Shown piece by piece: positions 17,419 through 26,773 of a stretch of DNA of 55,171 nucleotides. How positions within the stretch are numbered: position 1 is the first letter of the stretch; each line of letters opens with the position of its first letter. The translations under genes and the position numbers were made by a program. The notes under the pieces are model-generated. The model did no database searches. It was not told the DNA's origin and worked only from the letters and a program-made list of their open reading frames with translations. Source of the stretch: Streptomyces sp. CB01373. GTDB taxonomy: Bacteria; Actinomycetota; Actinomycetes; Streptomycetales; Streptomycetaceae. Where the stretch lies: positions 22,974 through 78,144 of the forward strand of contig NZ_NNBK01000029.1 in the NCBI RefSeq assembly GCF_002803075.1, read 5' to 3'.

Positions 17419-19548
17419 TTACGCCGGGACGCTCGCCACCCCCGGCTCCAGGAACCGCCTGCCGTTCACGCGCTCCGACACGCCCTCGCGGTCCAGGTAC
17501 GGCGTGATGCCGCCGAGGTGGAAGGGCCAGCCGGCGCCGGTGATCAGGCACAGGTCGATGTCCTGGGCCTCGGCCACGACGCCCTCGTCGAGCATGAGCC
17601 CGATCTCCTGCGCGACCGCGTCGAGCACCCGCGCCCGCACCTGCTCCTCCGTCAGGACGCTGTCGCCCTGCTGCAGAAGGGCGGCGACCTCCGGGTCCAG
17701 CTCGGGCCTGCCGCTGTCGTACACGTAGAAGCCGCGCTTGCCGGCCTCGACGACGGCCTTGAGGTTCGGGGAGACCGTGAAGCGGTCCGGGAAGGCCCGG
17801 TGGAGGGTCTCCGAGACGTGCAGGCCGATCGCCGGACCGACCAGTTCGAGCAGCACCAGCGGGGACATGGGCAGGCCGAGCGGCTCCACCGCACGCTCCG
17901 CCACGTCGACCGGGGTGCCCTCGTCGATGACGTTCTGGATCTCGCCCATGAAGCGGGTCAGGATGCGGTTCACGACGAACGCCGGGGCGTCCTTGACCAG
18001 GACCGCGGTCTTCTTCAGCTTCCTGGCCACCCCGAAGGCGGTCGCCAGCGAGGCATCGTCGGTCTTCTCGCCGCGGACGATCTCCAGCAGCGGCAGGATC
18101 GCGACCGGGTTGAAGAAGTGGAAGCCGACGACCCGCTCGGGGTGCTTCAGCTTCGACGCCATCTCCGTGACGGAGAGGGAGGAGGTGTTGGTGGCGAGGA
18201 TCGCGTGCGGCGGGGCGACCGCCTCGACCTCGGCGAACACCTTCTGCTTGACGCCCATCTCCTCGAAGACCGCTTCGATGACGAAGTCGGCGTCCGCGAA
18301 GCCCTCCGCCTTGTCCAGGACACCGGTCACCAGCGCCTTGAGACGGTTGGCCTTGTCCTGGTTGACGCGGCCCTTGCCGAGCAGCTTGTCGATCTCGGCG
18401 TGCACGTAGCCCACGCCCTTGTCGACACGCTCCTGGTCGATGTCCGTGAGGACGACGGGCACTTCGAGGCGGCGCAGGAAGAGCAGGGCGAGCTGGGAGG
18501 CCATCAGGCCCGCGCCGACCACGCCCACCTTGGTCACCGGGCGCGCCAGGTTCTTGTCCGGGGCGCCGGCCGGGCGCTTGGCGCGCTTCTGCACCAGGTT
18601 GAACGCGTAGATGCCGGCGCGCAGTTCGCCGCTCATGATCAGGTCGGCGAGGGCCTCGTCCTCGGCGTCGAAGCCCTGCTGGAGGTCGCCGTTCCTCGCG
18701 GCGGCGATGATGTCCAGGGCGCGGTAGGCGGCGGGGGCCGCGCCGTGCACCTTGGAGTCGGCGATGAACCGGCCGCGCGCGACGGCCTGGTCCCAGGCCT
18801 CGCCCCGGTCGATCACCGGGCGCTCGACCTCGATCTCGCCCTTGAGGACCGCCGTCGTCCAGACCAGCGACTGCTCCAGGAAGTCCGCGCCCTCGAACAG
18901 CGCGTCGGCGATGCCGAGTTCGTAGACCTGCGCGCCCTTGAGCTGCTTGTTCTGGTTGAGGCTGTTCTCGATGACGACCGTGACGGCCCGGTCGGCGCCG
19001 ATCAGGTTCGGCAGCAGCGTGCAGCCGCCCCAGCCCGGGACCAGTCCCAGGAACACCTCGGGGAGCGAGAACGCCGGGAGGGCCGCGGAGACCGTGCGGT
19101 AGGTGCAGTGCAGGCCGACCTCGACGCCGCCGCCCATCGCCGCGCCGTTGTAGTACGCGAAGGTGGGCACGGCCAGCGTGGACAGCCGCTTGAAGACCTC
19201 GTGGCCGCCCCTGCCGATGGCCAGCGCGTGCTCGCGCTCCTTGAGCAGCTCCACGCCCTTGAGGTCGGCGCCGACCGCGAAGATGAACGGCTTGCCGGTG
19301 ATGCCGACGCCGACGATCTCGCCGTCCGCGGCCTCCTTCTCCACCTGGTCGATCGCCGCGTCCAGGTTCGCCAGCGAGGCCGGCCCGAAGGTGGTCGGCT
19401 TGGTGTGGTCCAGGCCGTTGTCCAGGGTGATGAGGGCGAAGCGGCCCGCTCCCCGGGGCAGGTCGAAGTGGCGTACGTGCGCCTGTGTGACGACCTCGCC
19501 CGGGAACAGCTCGGCCGCGCCCTTCAACAGCTCAGCGGTGGTGCTCAC
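17419..19548 (-). CDS. fadB: Fatty-acid oxidation complex alpha subunit (enoyl-CoA hydratase / 3-hydroxyacyl-CoA dehydrogenase)
   Basis: Bifunctional beta-oxidation enzyme of 709 residues. The N-terminal crotonase domain (about 20-250) has the oxyanion-hole stretch FAVGADLKGVELL and YNGAAMGGGVEVGLHCTYR. The dehydrogenase domain follows, with the Rossmann motif VGVVGAGLMASQLALLFLRR (about residue 335), ATNTSSLSVTEMA and HFFNPVAILPLLEIV, and then two C-terminal helical domains. The GTG start at 19548 overlaps the thiolase stop (GTGA), so the two are co-translated. The open frame extends far upstream but only as a shadow of fadA. Confidence 0.95.
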   Translation of the reverse strand: MSTTAELLKGAAELFPGEVVTQAHVRHFDLPRGAGRFALITLDNGLDHTKPTTFGPASLANLDAAIDQVEKEAADGEIVGVGITGKPFIFAVGADLKGVELLKEREHALAIGRGGHEVFKRLSTLAVPTFAYYNGAAMGGGVEVGLHCTYRTVSAALPAFSLPEVFLGLVPGWGGCTLLPNLIGADRAVTVVIENSLNQNKQLKGAQVYELGIADALFEGADFLEQSLVWTTAVLKGEIEVERPVIDRGEAWDQAVARGRFIADSKVHGAAPAAYRALDIIAAARNGDLQQGFDAEDEALADLIMSGELRAGIYAFNLVQKRAKRPAGAPDKNLARPVTKVGVVGAGLMASQLALLFLRRLEVPVVLTDIDQERVDKGVGYVHAEIDKLLGKGRVNQDKANRLKALVTGVLDKAEGFADADFVIEAVFEEMGVKQKVFAEVEAVAPPHAILATNTSSLSVTEMASKLKHPERVVGFHFFNPVAILPLLEIVRGEKTDDASLATAFGVARKLKKTAVLVKDAPAFVVNRILTRFMGEIQNVIDEGTPVDVAERAVEPLGLPMSPLVLLELVGPAIGLHVSETLHRAFPDRFTVSPNLKAVVEAGKRGFYVYDSGRPELDPEVAALLQQGDSVLTEEQVRARVLDAVAQEIGLMLDEGVVAEAQDIDLCLITGAGWPFHLGGITPYLDREGVSERVNGRRFLEPGVASVPA

Positions 19549-20774
19549 TTGTCGCCTCCGGAAGCGCTCTCGAAGTGTGGGTTCTCCCAGATGACCGTGG
19601 CGCCCATGCCGAAGCCGACGCACATGGTGGTCAGGCCGTAACGGACCTGCGGCTGCTGCTCGAACTGGCGGGCCAGCTGCGTCATCAGGCGGACGCCGGA
19701 GGAGGCGAGCGGGTGGCCGAAGGCGATCGCGCCGCCGTACTGGTTGACGCGCTCGTCGTCGTCCGCGATGCCGTAGTGGTCGAGGAAGGCCAGGACCTGC
19801 ACGGCGAAGGCCTCGTTGATCTCGAACAGGCCGATGTCGGAGATCGACAGGCCCGCCTTGGCCAGGGCCTTCTCGGTGGCCGGGATCGGGCCGTAGCCCA
19901 TGACCTCCGGCTCCACACCCGCGAAGGCGTAGGAGACCAGGCGCATCTTGACCGGCAGGCCGTGCTCGCGGGCGAACTCCTCGCTCGCGACGATCGAGGC
20001 GGTGGCGCCGTCGTTCAGACCGGCCGCGTTGCCCGCGGTGACCCGGCCGTGCACGCGGAACGGCGTCTTGAGGCCCGCCAGGTCCTCCAGGGTGGTGCCC
20101 GGGCGCATCGGCTCGTCCGCCGTGACCAGGCCCCAGCCGGTCTCGCCGCCCTCCGGGGTGGTCCGGCGCACGGAGATCGGGACCAGGTCGGCCTGGATGC
20201 TGCCGTCGGCGTACGCCTTGGCGGCCTTCTCCTGCGAGCGCACCGCGTATTCGTCGGCGCGCAGCTTGGTGATGTGCGGGAAGCGGTCGTGCAGGTTCTC
20301 CGCGGTCATGCCCATGAACAGGGCGGACTCGTCGACCAGCTTCTCGCTGACGAAGCGCGGGTTGGGGTCCACGCCCTCGCCCATCGGATGGCGGCCCATG
20401 TGCTCGACACCGCCCGCGATGGCGACGTCGTACGCGCCGAACGCGACGGAGCCGGCCACCGTGGTCACGGCGGTCAGCGCGCCCGCGCACATCCGGTCGA
20501 TGGAGTAGCCGGGCACCGAGGCGGGCAGGCCGGCCAGGATGCCCGCGGTGCGGCCGATGGTCAGGCCCTGGTCGCCGATCTGCGTGGTCGCGGCGACGGC
20601 GACCTCGTCGACCTGCCGCGGGTCGAGACCGGGGTTGCGGCGCAGCAGCTCCCGGATCGCCTTGACGACGAGGTCGTCGGCGCGAGTCTCGTGGTAAATG
20701 CCCTTCGGGCCCGCCTTGCCGAACGGGGTGCGGACGCCGTCGACGAAGACGACGTCCCTGACGGTACGAGGCAC
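19545..20774 (-). CDS. fadA: Acetyl-CoA acyltransferase (3-ketoacyl-CoA thiolase)
   Basis: Last step of beta-oxidation, cleaving 3-ketoacyl-CoA with CoA. The 409 residues have usual length and motifs: VDGVRTPFGKAGPKG at the N-terminus, the nucleophilic Cys in SIDRMCAGALTAV (about residue 95), NEAFAVQVLAFLDHYG, GGAIAFGHPLASSGVR (active His) and the C-terminal catalytic Cys in MCVGFGMG. The GTG start at 20774 has GGAGGAGA upstream. It is the first gene of a two-gene fadA-fadB operon; a palindrome at 20842-20853 in its promoter region is a likely operator. Confidence 0.96.
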   Translation of the reverse strand: MPRTVRDVVFVDGVRTPFGKAGPKGIYHETRADDLVVKAIRELLRRNPGLDPRQVDEVAVAATTQIGDQGLTIGRTAGILAGLPASVPGYSIDRMCAGALTAVTTVAGSVAFGAYDVAIAGGVEHMGRHPMGEGVDPNPRFVSEKLVDESALFMGMTAENLHDRFPHITKLRADEYAVRSQEKAAKAYADGSIQADLVPISVRRTTPEGGETGWGLVTADEPMRPGTTLEDLAGLKTPFRVHGRVTAGNAAGLNDGATASIVASEEFAREHGLPVKMRLVSYAFAGVEPEVMGYGPIPATEKALAKAGLSISDIGLFEINEAFAVQVLAFLDHYGIADDDERVNQYGGAIAFGHPLASSGVRLMTQLARQFEQQPQVRYGLTTMCVGFGMGATVIWENPHFESASGGDK

Positions 20775-20841
20775 GATGGCTCTCCTCCAGGGTGCGGAAC
20801 GGCACTGCCGCGCAGCGCTGAGCGCGCGCTCACCCCCATGC

Positions 20842-20853
20842 TACTCATGAGTA
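20842..20853. promoter_or_regulatory. Palindromic operator candidate upstream of fadA
   Basis: TACTCATGAGTA is a perfect 12-bp palindrome, with most of the next base pairs also symmetric, 68 bases upstream of fadA. Its size and AT-rich character in very GC-rich DNA suggest a TetR- or similar-type lipid regulator site. No intact regulator gene adjoins it. Confidence 0.55.
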
Positions 20854-20891
20854 ATGTAACTGCCCAGTCCCCGCGCCCACAGCGGTGAACG

Positions 20892-21920
20892 TCACACGTC
20901 CGGCGGTGCCGTCGAACCCCGCGGAGTCAGCACCGGAGTCGGCACCGGATGCGGGCCCGGACCCTCGTCCAGGAGGACGCCGAACAGGGTGCGGGCCACG
21001 TCGGCGCCGAAGCCGTGCACGTCGTGGCTCATCGCGGACAGCGTCGGATGGGTCAGCCGGCACAGCTGGGAGTCGTCCCAGGCCAGCAGGGACACGTCGG
21101 CCGGGACCCGCAGGCCCATCTCCGCCGCCACCGACAGTCCGGCCACCGCCATGATGTCGTTGTCGTAGACGATCGCCGTGGGCCGGTCGGGCGGCGCCGC
21201 GGACAGCAGTGACCGCGTCGCCCGCGCCCCCGTCTCGCCGGAGAAGTCGGTCGCCACCTGCCATGCCCCGGCCAGTCCCAGGCTCCGCGCCGCCGTGTCG
21301 AACGCCGCCGCGCGGATCGCCGTGTGCCCGAGGGCCGCCGCGCCGCCGACGCGGGCGATCCGCCGGTGCCCGAGCGCCGCCAGATAGCGCACGGCCTCGG
21401 TGACCGCGGTGGTGTCGTCGGTCCACACCGAGGTGAGCCCGCCGGTCAGCGACGGGTGGCCCACGGCCACCGCGGGCAGCCCGATCCGCCGTGCCACGGC
21501 CGGCCGGGGATCGTCGGTGCGGAAGTCGACCAGGATCGAACCCGCGATCTGCCGGGCCTTCCACCACGTCTCCAGCAGGCCCGCCTCCTCCTGCGGCGCG
21601 CGCACGAGCCGCAGCAGCAGCGAGCAGGAGTGCTCGGAGAGGACGCTCTCCACGCCCGAGATGAACTCCATGTAGAAGGGTTCGAGCCCGAGCAGCCGGG
21701 CCGGGCGGCAGATGGCGAGCCCGACCACGTCCACGCGTGAACCGGCCAGCGACCGGGCGGCCGGGTTCGGGGCCCAGCCCAGCTCGCGCGCGGCCTGGAA
21801 GATGCGCTCGCGGGTCGCCTCCGAAAGCCCCGGCTTGCGGTTGAAGGCGAGCGACACCGCCCCCTTGGACACCCCCGCACGGGCGGCGACGTCCTTGATG
21901 GTGACGCGGGGAGCCGTCAT
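20892..21920 (-). CDS. LacI-family transcriptional regulator
   Basis: A 342-residue sugar-responsive repressor. The N-terminal helix-turn-helix and hinge read VTIKDVAARAGVSKGAVSLA and RSLAGSRVDVVGLAI; the effector domain has the periplasmic-binding-protein fold (LAALGHRRIARVGG, AIVYDNDIMAVAGL, VSLLAWDDSQL). Its start overlaps the stop of the beta-mannosidase gene by ATGA, so it is co-translated with the enzyme. It most likely controls the mannosidase and the divergent ABC transporter from the 24344-24521 region, with a manno-oligosaccharide as inducer (inference). Confidence 0.92.
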   Translation of the reverse strand: MTAPRVTIKDVAARAGVSKGAVSLAFNRKPGLSEATRERIFQAARELGWAPNPAARSLAGSRVDVVGLAICRPARLLGLEPFYMEFISGVESVLSEHSCSLLLRLVRAPQEEAGLLETWWKARQIAGSILVDFRTDDPRPAVARRIGLPAVAVGHPSLTGGLTSVWTDDTTAVTEAVRYLAALGHRRIARVGGAAALGHTAIRAAAFDTAARSLGLAGAWQVATDFSGETGARATRSLLSAAPPDRPTAIVYDNDIMAVAGLSVAAEMGLRVPADVSLLAWDDSQLCRLTHPTLSAMSHDVHGFGADVARTLFGVLLDEGPGPHPVPTPVLTPRGSTAPPDV

Positions 21921-24343
21921 CGGACGGGCTCCACGCAGTACAGGGCGGCCCGGACGGCTTCGGCCGCCTCCTGGCCGCCCGGGATCCGCCAGCCGTCGAC
22001 CCCGATGGTCACCCGTTCACCGGGGAGCAGCGTGACCAGCCCCGTGTCCGCCCGCGCGGACGCGGCAAGACGGTCCGCCTGGAGCAGCAGGTCCCGCACC
22101 AGGGTGCGGGCCGTCACGGTGACCGCTCCCGGCGCCACGGACACGTCGAACTCCGGCCGGGGATAGGGGATGTCGCGGTCCGGCACCGGGAAGTACAGGG
22201 CGCGCAGGCCGCCGCCACCCCCGCCCTCGCTCGAGCGGGGGGACCCCGACGCGTCCGCGACCAGGAACTCCTTCGGCCCGTCCGGCACCAGTTCGGACGG
22301 GACGGGGACGTCCGCGACCGTGCGCGCCGCGGCGCGCAGGTCCGTGTGCGTGGCGGCGACCACCTCGCCCGCCACGGACATCCGGCGCAGGGTGAGTTCA
22401 CCCGCCCACGGCGCGGCCGACTGGTTGACCGCGGCCAGCACGAGCCCGCCGTCCCGCTCCCCGAGTGTCAGCAGCCGGTCCGCGTAGAGCCGCTTCAGCT
22501 CGTGGTACAGCGGCTTCTCCCGCCCGTCGCCGTCGATCGCCGCCCAGGACGTCACCGGCCAGCAGTCGTTGAGCTGCCACACGATGGTGCCCGCGCACAC
22601 CGGCCATTGCGCGCGCCAGTGCTCGATGCCGGCGGCCACCGCGCGGGCCTGGTTGAGCTGGGTGAGGTAGTGCCAGCGGTTGAAGTCCCCCTCGGGCAGG
22701 GCGAAGTGCGGGGCAAGACCACGCTCCAGCTTGCCGTTGCCGTCCTCGGCCTTCTGATGGTGCAGCATGCCGGGGGAGTCCGGGGCGAGTTCCTCGCCGG
22801 GCAGGGCACGCCGCAGGGTCGCGTGGGCGGGCGGCGCCTGCCAGCCGAACTCGGCCACGAAACGCGGCACGTTCAGCCGGTAGTCGGCCCAGCCGCGCCG
22901 GTTCCACACCTCCCACGAGTGGTGGGTGCCGTGCGCCGGGTCGTTGGGGTGGTGCGCCCAGGACCCGGACCAGGGGCTGCCCGCCGTGTACGGCCGGGTC
23001 GGGTCGAGGTCGGCCACCACCCGGGGCAGCAGCCCCAGGTAGTAGCCCTCGCCCCACGAGTCGCCGGCCAGCTCCGGCTCCCAGCCCCAGTCCCTGAAAC
23101 CCCACAGGTTCTCGTTGTTGCCGTTCCACAGCACGAGCGAGGGGTGCGGCATCAGACGTACGACGTTCTCGCGCGCCTCGGCCTCCACCTCGCCGCGCAG
23201 CGGCTGCTCCTCGGGGTAGGCGGCGCAGGCGAACGGGAAATCCTGCCAGACCAGCAGGCCGAGTTCGTCGCAGGCGTCGTAGAAGTCCGCGCTCTCGTAG
23301 ATCCCGCCGCCCCACACCCGGACCAGGTCCACTCCCGCCGCGGCCGCCTGGCCGAGCCGCTCCCGGTAGCGTTCGCGGGTGACCCGGGAGGGGAACACGT
23401 CGTCCGGGATCCAGTTGACGCCCCGCGCGAACAGCCGCTCCCCGTTGACCACGAGGGTGAAACCGGTGCCGTGCGCGTCGGCTGAGGTGTCGAGCTCCAC
23501 GGTCCTGAAGCCGATCCTGAGACGCCTCGCGTCCAGCGCCTCCGCGCCGTGCAGCAGCGTCAACTCCAGCTCGTACAGCGGCTGTCCGCCGTACCCCCGG
23601 GGCCACCACAGGTCGGCGTCCGGCACCCGGAGCCGCACCACCCCGGTCGTGCCGTCGACGGCCGCGCGCGCCCGCACCCCACCCACCCGTGCCTCGACGG
23701 CGAGTTCGGCCTCCGGGCGGGTCCGCTCCACCTCGATGTGCGCCTCGACCACGCCCGTGCCCTCCTCGACGGTGACGAGAGGGCGCACCCGGTCGATCCG
23801 GGCCGTGGACCACGACTCAAGCCGCACCGGGCGCCAGATGCCCGCCGTGACCAGGGTCGGCCCCCAGTCCCAGCCGAAGGAGCAGGCCATCTTGCGGATA
23901 TGGGCGTAGGGCTCGGCATAGGCGCCGGGCCGCTCACCGACCCGCGCCCTCACGGCCTCCGCCTCGGTGTACGCGGAGTCGAAGCGCACCGCCAGGCCGC
24001 CCTGACGGCCGGTCACGTCGAAACGGTACGAGCGGTGCATGTTGCGCACCCGGCCCAGCGGTTCCCCGTCCAGGGTGATCTCGGCGGCGGTGTCGAGCCC
24101 GTCGAAGACCAGGTCGGTCCGCTCGTGCCCCGAGCCGGTGGCCAGCCGCCTCTCGTACGTCCACTCCCGGCGGCCCACCCAGGCCACGTCCGCCTCGTTC
24201 CGGCCGAGGAAGGGATCCGGGATCAGTCCCGCGGCCAGCAGATCCGTGTGCACGCAGCCCGGCACGGCCGCCGGGAGCGCCGCACCCGTGTCGTCGGGGT
24301 GCCGCAGGATCCATCCCTCGGTGAGCGGTGTGGCCCGAAGCAT
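21917..24343 (-). CDS. Beta-mannosidase, glycoside hydrolase family 2
   Basis: An 808-residue exo-glycosidase predicted to release mannose from the non-reducing end of beta-mannosides. Layout: N-terminal jelly-roll sugar-binding domain (AAVPGCVHTDLLAAGLIPDP, WVGRREWTYERRL), Ig-like domain, then a TIM barrel with acid/base Glu in LVLWNGNNENLWGF and nucleophile Glu in FVAEFGWQAPP, and C-terminal beta domains. No signal peptide, so it acts in the cytosol on imported oligosaccharides. The start at 24343 has GGGAGGG about 6 bases upstream. The divergent SBP-permease operon is its probable supplier. Confidence 0.93.
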   Translation of the reverse strand: MLRATPLTEGWILRHPDDTGAALPAAVPGCVHTDLLAAGLIPDPFLGRNEADVAWVGRREWTYERRLATGSGHERTDLVFDGLDTAAEITLDGEPLGRVRNMHRSYRFDVTGRQGGLAVRFDSAYTEAEAVRARVGERPGAYAEPYAHIRKMACSFGWDWGPTLVTAGIWRPVRLESWSTARIDRVRPLVTVEEGTGVVEAHIEVERTRPEAELAVEARVGGVRARAAVDGTTGVVRLRVPDADLWWPRGYGGQPLYELELTLLHGAEALDARRLRIGFRTVELDTSADAHGTGFTLVVNGERLFARGVNWIPDDVFPSRVTRERYRERLGQAAAAGVDLVRVWGGGIYESADFYDACDELGLLVWQDFPFACAAYPEEQPLRGEVEAEARENVVRLMPHPSLVLWNGNNENLWGFRDWGWEPELAGDSWGEGYYLGLLPRVVADLDPTRPYTAGSPWSGSWAHHPNDPAHGTHHSWEVWNRRGWADYRLNVPRFVAEFGWQAPPAHATLRRALPGEELAPDSPGMLHHQKAEDGNGKLERGLAPHFALPEGDFNRWHYLTQLNQARAVAAGIEHWRAQWPVCAGTIVWQLNDCWPVTSWAAIDGDGREKPLYHELKRLYADRLLTLGERDGGLVLAAVNQSAAPWAGELTLRRMSVAGEVVAATHTDLRAAARTVADVPVPSELVPDGPKEFLVADASGSPRSSEGGGGGGLRALYFPVPDRDIPYPRPEFDVSVAPGAVTVTARTLVRDLLLQADRLAASARADTGLVTLLPGERVTIGVDGWRIPGGQEAAEAVRAALYCVEPVR

Positions 24344-24356
24344 GCGCCCTCCCTGA

Positions 24357-24436
24357 ACCGGTCCAACCCAATTGGTCTGCGATGTAGCGGCGTTGGCGAG
24401 ATTCGGACTTTACCGGTTGAGAAAGCGCTGTCAGAG
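24357..24436. promoter_or_regulatory. Operator candidates in the mannosidase/ABC divergon
   Basis: Three dyads lie between the divergent starts: CCAATTGG (24368-24375, perfect), ACCGGT twice (24357-24362 and 24412-24417) and GAAAGCGCTGTC centred on AGCGCT (24424-24429), which resembles LacI-family operators. These would allow the adjacent LacI protein to control both directions. Confidence 0.5.
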
Positions 24437-24521
24437 TGCCGAACCAGCCAACCCGGCCGCCCGGCCGGAGGACCGGCCCAATCCGCAGTGCTCGTCCGTC
24501 CGCAGAACGGAGCTGACGCAC

Positions 24522-25838
24522 ATGAACCGCCGCACATTCCTCACCGCCGCCGTCGCGACCACCGCCCTGCTGCTCGCCGGGTGCACCGGCACCGGAGGCG
24601 CCGCCAAGGGGCAGGACGCCGAGGCGCCGAAGGACCCCGCGAAGGTGAGCGGGACCATCACCGTCCTCACCCAGCGCACCGACCTGGTGCAGGACGGCAC
24701 GATGAAGAAGTACGCCGCCGCGTTCAACCGGACGTATCCGAAGGTGAAGGTGGAGTTCCAGGCCCTCACCGACTACGAGTCCGAGGTCAAGATCCGGATG
24801 AACACCGAGAACTACGGTGACGTCCTGATGATCCCCGGCGTGATCAAGAAGAGCGACTACCCGAGGTTCTTCGCCTCGCTCGGCACCCGGGCCGAACGCG
24901 CCGAGAAGTACCGGTTCACCGACTTCACCACGGTCGACGGCAAGGTCTACGGGCAGAGCCCGATCGGCGTGATGCCCGGCTTCGTCTACAACAAGAAGGT
25001 CTGGGAACGGGCCGGGATCACCCGATGGCCCACCACGTCCGCCGAGTTCCTGGCCGATCTGAAGGCAGTCAAGGACAGGACCGGTGCGATCCCGTACTAC
25101 ACCAACTTCGCCGCCCAGTGGCCGCTGACCTCCTGGACCTACGTCAACGGCTCCGTGCACTGCGACACCGGCGCGACCACGAAGCTGGCCGAGGGGGACC
25201 CCTGGGCGCAGGGCGCCGACCTGCGGGTCGGCGACACGCTGCTGTACGACATCGTGCGCCGGGGCCTGGCCGAGAGGGACCCGACCACCACCAACTGGGA
25301 GGCGTCCAAGGCCCGGCTGGCCAAGGGCGAGATCGCCACGCAGTGGCTCGGCACCTGGGCGATCATCCAGTTCCAGGACGCGGCGAAGAAGGCCGGAGTG
25401 GACCCCGCCGACATCGGGTTCATGCCCTTCCCGGCCCAGAAGGACGGCACGTTCTGCGGGGTCGTGGGCCCCGACTACAACCAGGCCGTCAACATCCACT
25501 CCCGGCACAAGGAGGCGGCCCGCGCCTGGATCGACTGGTTCACCGACAAGTCCGGCTACGACAAGGACAACCTCGCCATCTCCCCGCTGAAGGACGCGCC
25601 CCTGCCGGCGGTCCTCACGCCCTACACGGACGCGGGCGTGAAGCTCATCGAACTGGACGACACCGCCGGCGCCCGGGTGAAGCTGATCGACGACGAGTCC
25701 GAGGTCGGCATCTACAAGCCCGGCTACCGGCAGAATCTCGTCGACCTCGCGCGCGGCGCCCGCAAGGGCAGCCTGGACGGCTTCCTCGGCGACCTCGGCG
25801 GGAAGTGGGACGCGGCGCGGAAGGACACGGGGTCCTGA
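24522..25838 (+). CDS. Oligosaccharide ABC transporter substrate-binding lipoprotein (family 1)
   Basis: A 438-residue extracellular solute-binding lipoprotein. The N-terminus MNRRTFLTAAVATTALLLAG, followed by Cys21, combines a twin-arginine motif (RRTFL) with a lipobox, as in many Streptomyces Tat lipoproteins. The body matches the MalE-like family: TITVLTQRTDLVQDG, VKVEFQALTDYESEVKIRM, YGQSPIGVMPGFVYNKKVWE. The start is set at 24522 by the signal peptide; the frame is open further upstream without homology. The stop overlaps the first permease (TGATG). Beta-mannoside oligomers are the inferred ligand. Confidence 0.92.
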   Translation: MNRRTFLTAAVATTALLLAGCTGTGGAAKGQDAEAPKDPAKVSGTITVLTQRTDLVQDGTMKKYAAAFNRTYPKVKVEFQALTDYESEVKIRMNTENYGDVLMIPGVIKKSDYPRFFASLGTRAERAEKYRFTDFTTVDGKVYGQSPIGVMPGFVYNKKVWERAGITRWPTTSAEFLADLKAVKDRTGAIPYYTNFAAQWPLTSWTYVNGSVHCDTGATTKLAEGDPWAQGADLRVGDTLLYDIVRRGLAERDPTTTNWEASKARLAKGEIATQWLGTWAIIQFQDAAKKAGVDPADIGFMPFPAQKDGTFCGVVGPDYNQAVNIHSRHKEAARAWIDWFTDKSGYDKDNLAISPLKDAPLPAVLTPYTDAGVKLIELDDTAGARVKLIDDESEVGIYKPGYRQNLVDLARGARKGSLDGFLGDLGGKWDAARKDTGS

Positions 25839-26773
25839 TGACGGACACCACCGCCCGGACGGCCGCGCCACCCGTCGCCGCCGCCCCGGCCCCCGCCCCG
25901 CGCCGCGCGCGCGTGCGGCGGGGGCTGACCCCGTGGCTCTTCCTGCTCGCCCCGCTCGCGCTGCTGATCACCTTCACCTACGCGCCGGTCGCCAACATGG
26001 TCGCGTACAGCTTCACCGACTGGGACGGGGTGAGCCCCGAGCTGCGGTACACCGGCGCCCACAACTACGCCGAGCTGTTCACCCGCCCCGAGCTGTTCGA
26101 GGTGTTCTTCGTCAGCGGCTACTACCTCGCCGCCTCCGCCGTCCAGATCGCCGCTGCCCTCTACTTCGCCACCGTGCTCAGTTTCGACGTGCGGTTCAGG
26201 AACTTCTTCAAGGGCGTGCTCTTCTTCCCGTACCTGATCAACGGGGTCGCGATCGGCTTCGTCTTCCTCTACTTCTTCCAGGACGGGGGCACCCTCGACT
26301 CCGTCCTGGCCCTGTTCGGCCACCACTCCTCGCACGCCTGGCTGGGTACGCCCGTCTCCGCGAACACCTCGCTCGCCGGGGTCTCCGTCTGGCGCTACCT
26401 GGGCCTGAACTTCGTCCTGTTCCTGGGCGCGATCCAGTCCATCCCGGGGGAGCTGTACGAGGCGGCCGAACTGGACGGGGCGAACCGCCGGCAGCAGTTC
26501 CGGCACATCATCGTGCCCGGCATCAAGCCGGTGCTCACGCTGACCGTGATCCTGTCCGTCTCCGGCTCGCTGGCGGCCTTCGAGATCCCGTACATCATGA
26601 CCGGCGGGGCGACCGGCACCGAGACCTTCGTGATCCAGACCGTGAAGCTGGCCTTCCAGTTCAACAAGACGGGGCTCGCCTCGGCGGCGGCGGTCGTGCT
26701 GCTGCTGATCGTCCTGGCAGCGACCTGGGCGCAGCGGCGTCTCGTCCCCGACGACAGGGTGGACCTGGTATGA
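25838..26773 (+). CDS. Sugar ABC transporter permease, MalF type
   Basis: A 311-residue membrane subunit with six predicted helices after a Pro/Ala/Arg-rich cytoplasmic start. It carries the EAA loop YEAAELDGANRRQQFRHIIV, which docks the ATPase, and the typical WLFLLAPLALLITFTYAP first helix. The start is overlapped by the binding-protein stop and its own stop overlaps the next permease (ATGA). There is no ATPase gene in the operon, so it presumably uses a shared one such as MsiK. Confidence 0.93.
   Translation: MTDTTARTAAPPVAAAPAPAPRRARVRRGLTPWLFLLAPLALLITFTYAPVANMVAYSFTDWDGVSPELRYTGAHNYAELFTRPELFEVFFVSGYYLAASAVQIAAALYFATVLSFDVRFRNFFKGVLFFPYLINGVAIGFVFLYFFQDGGTLDSVLALFGHHSSHAWLGTPVSANTSLAGVSVWRYLGLNFVLFLGAIQSIPGELYEAAELDGANRRQQFRHIIVPGIKPVLTLTVILSVSGSLAAFEIPYIMTGGATGTETFVIQTVKLAFQFNKTGLASAAAVVLLLIVLAATWAQRRLVPDDRVDLV

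Noticed and set aside
19549..20805. Upstream half of the 1128-codon frame containing fadB
   Set aside because: Overlaps fadA in another frame with Arg/Gly-rich noise; the fadB start is the GTG overlapping the fadA stop.
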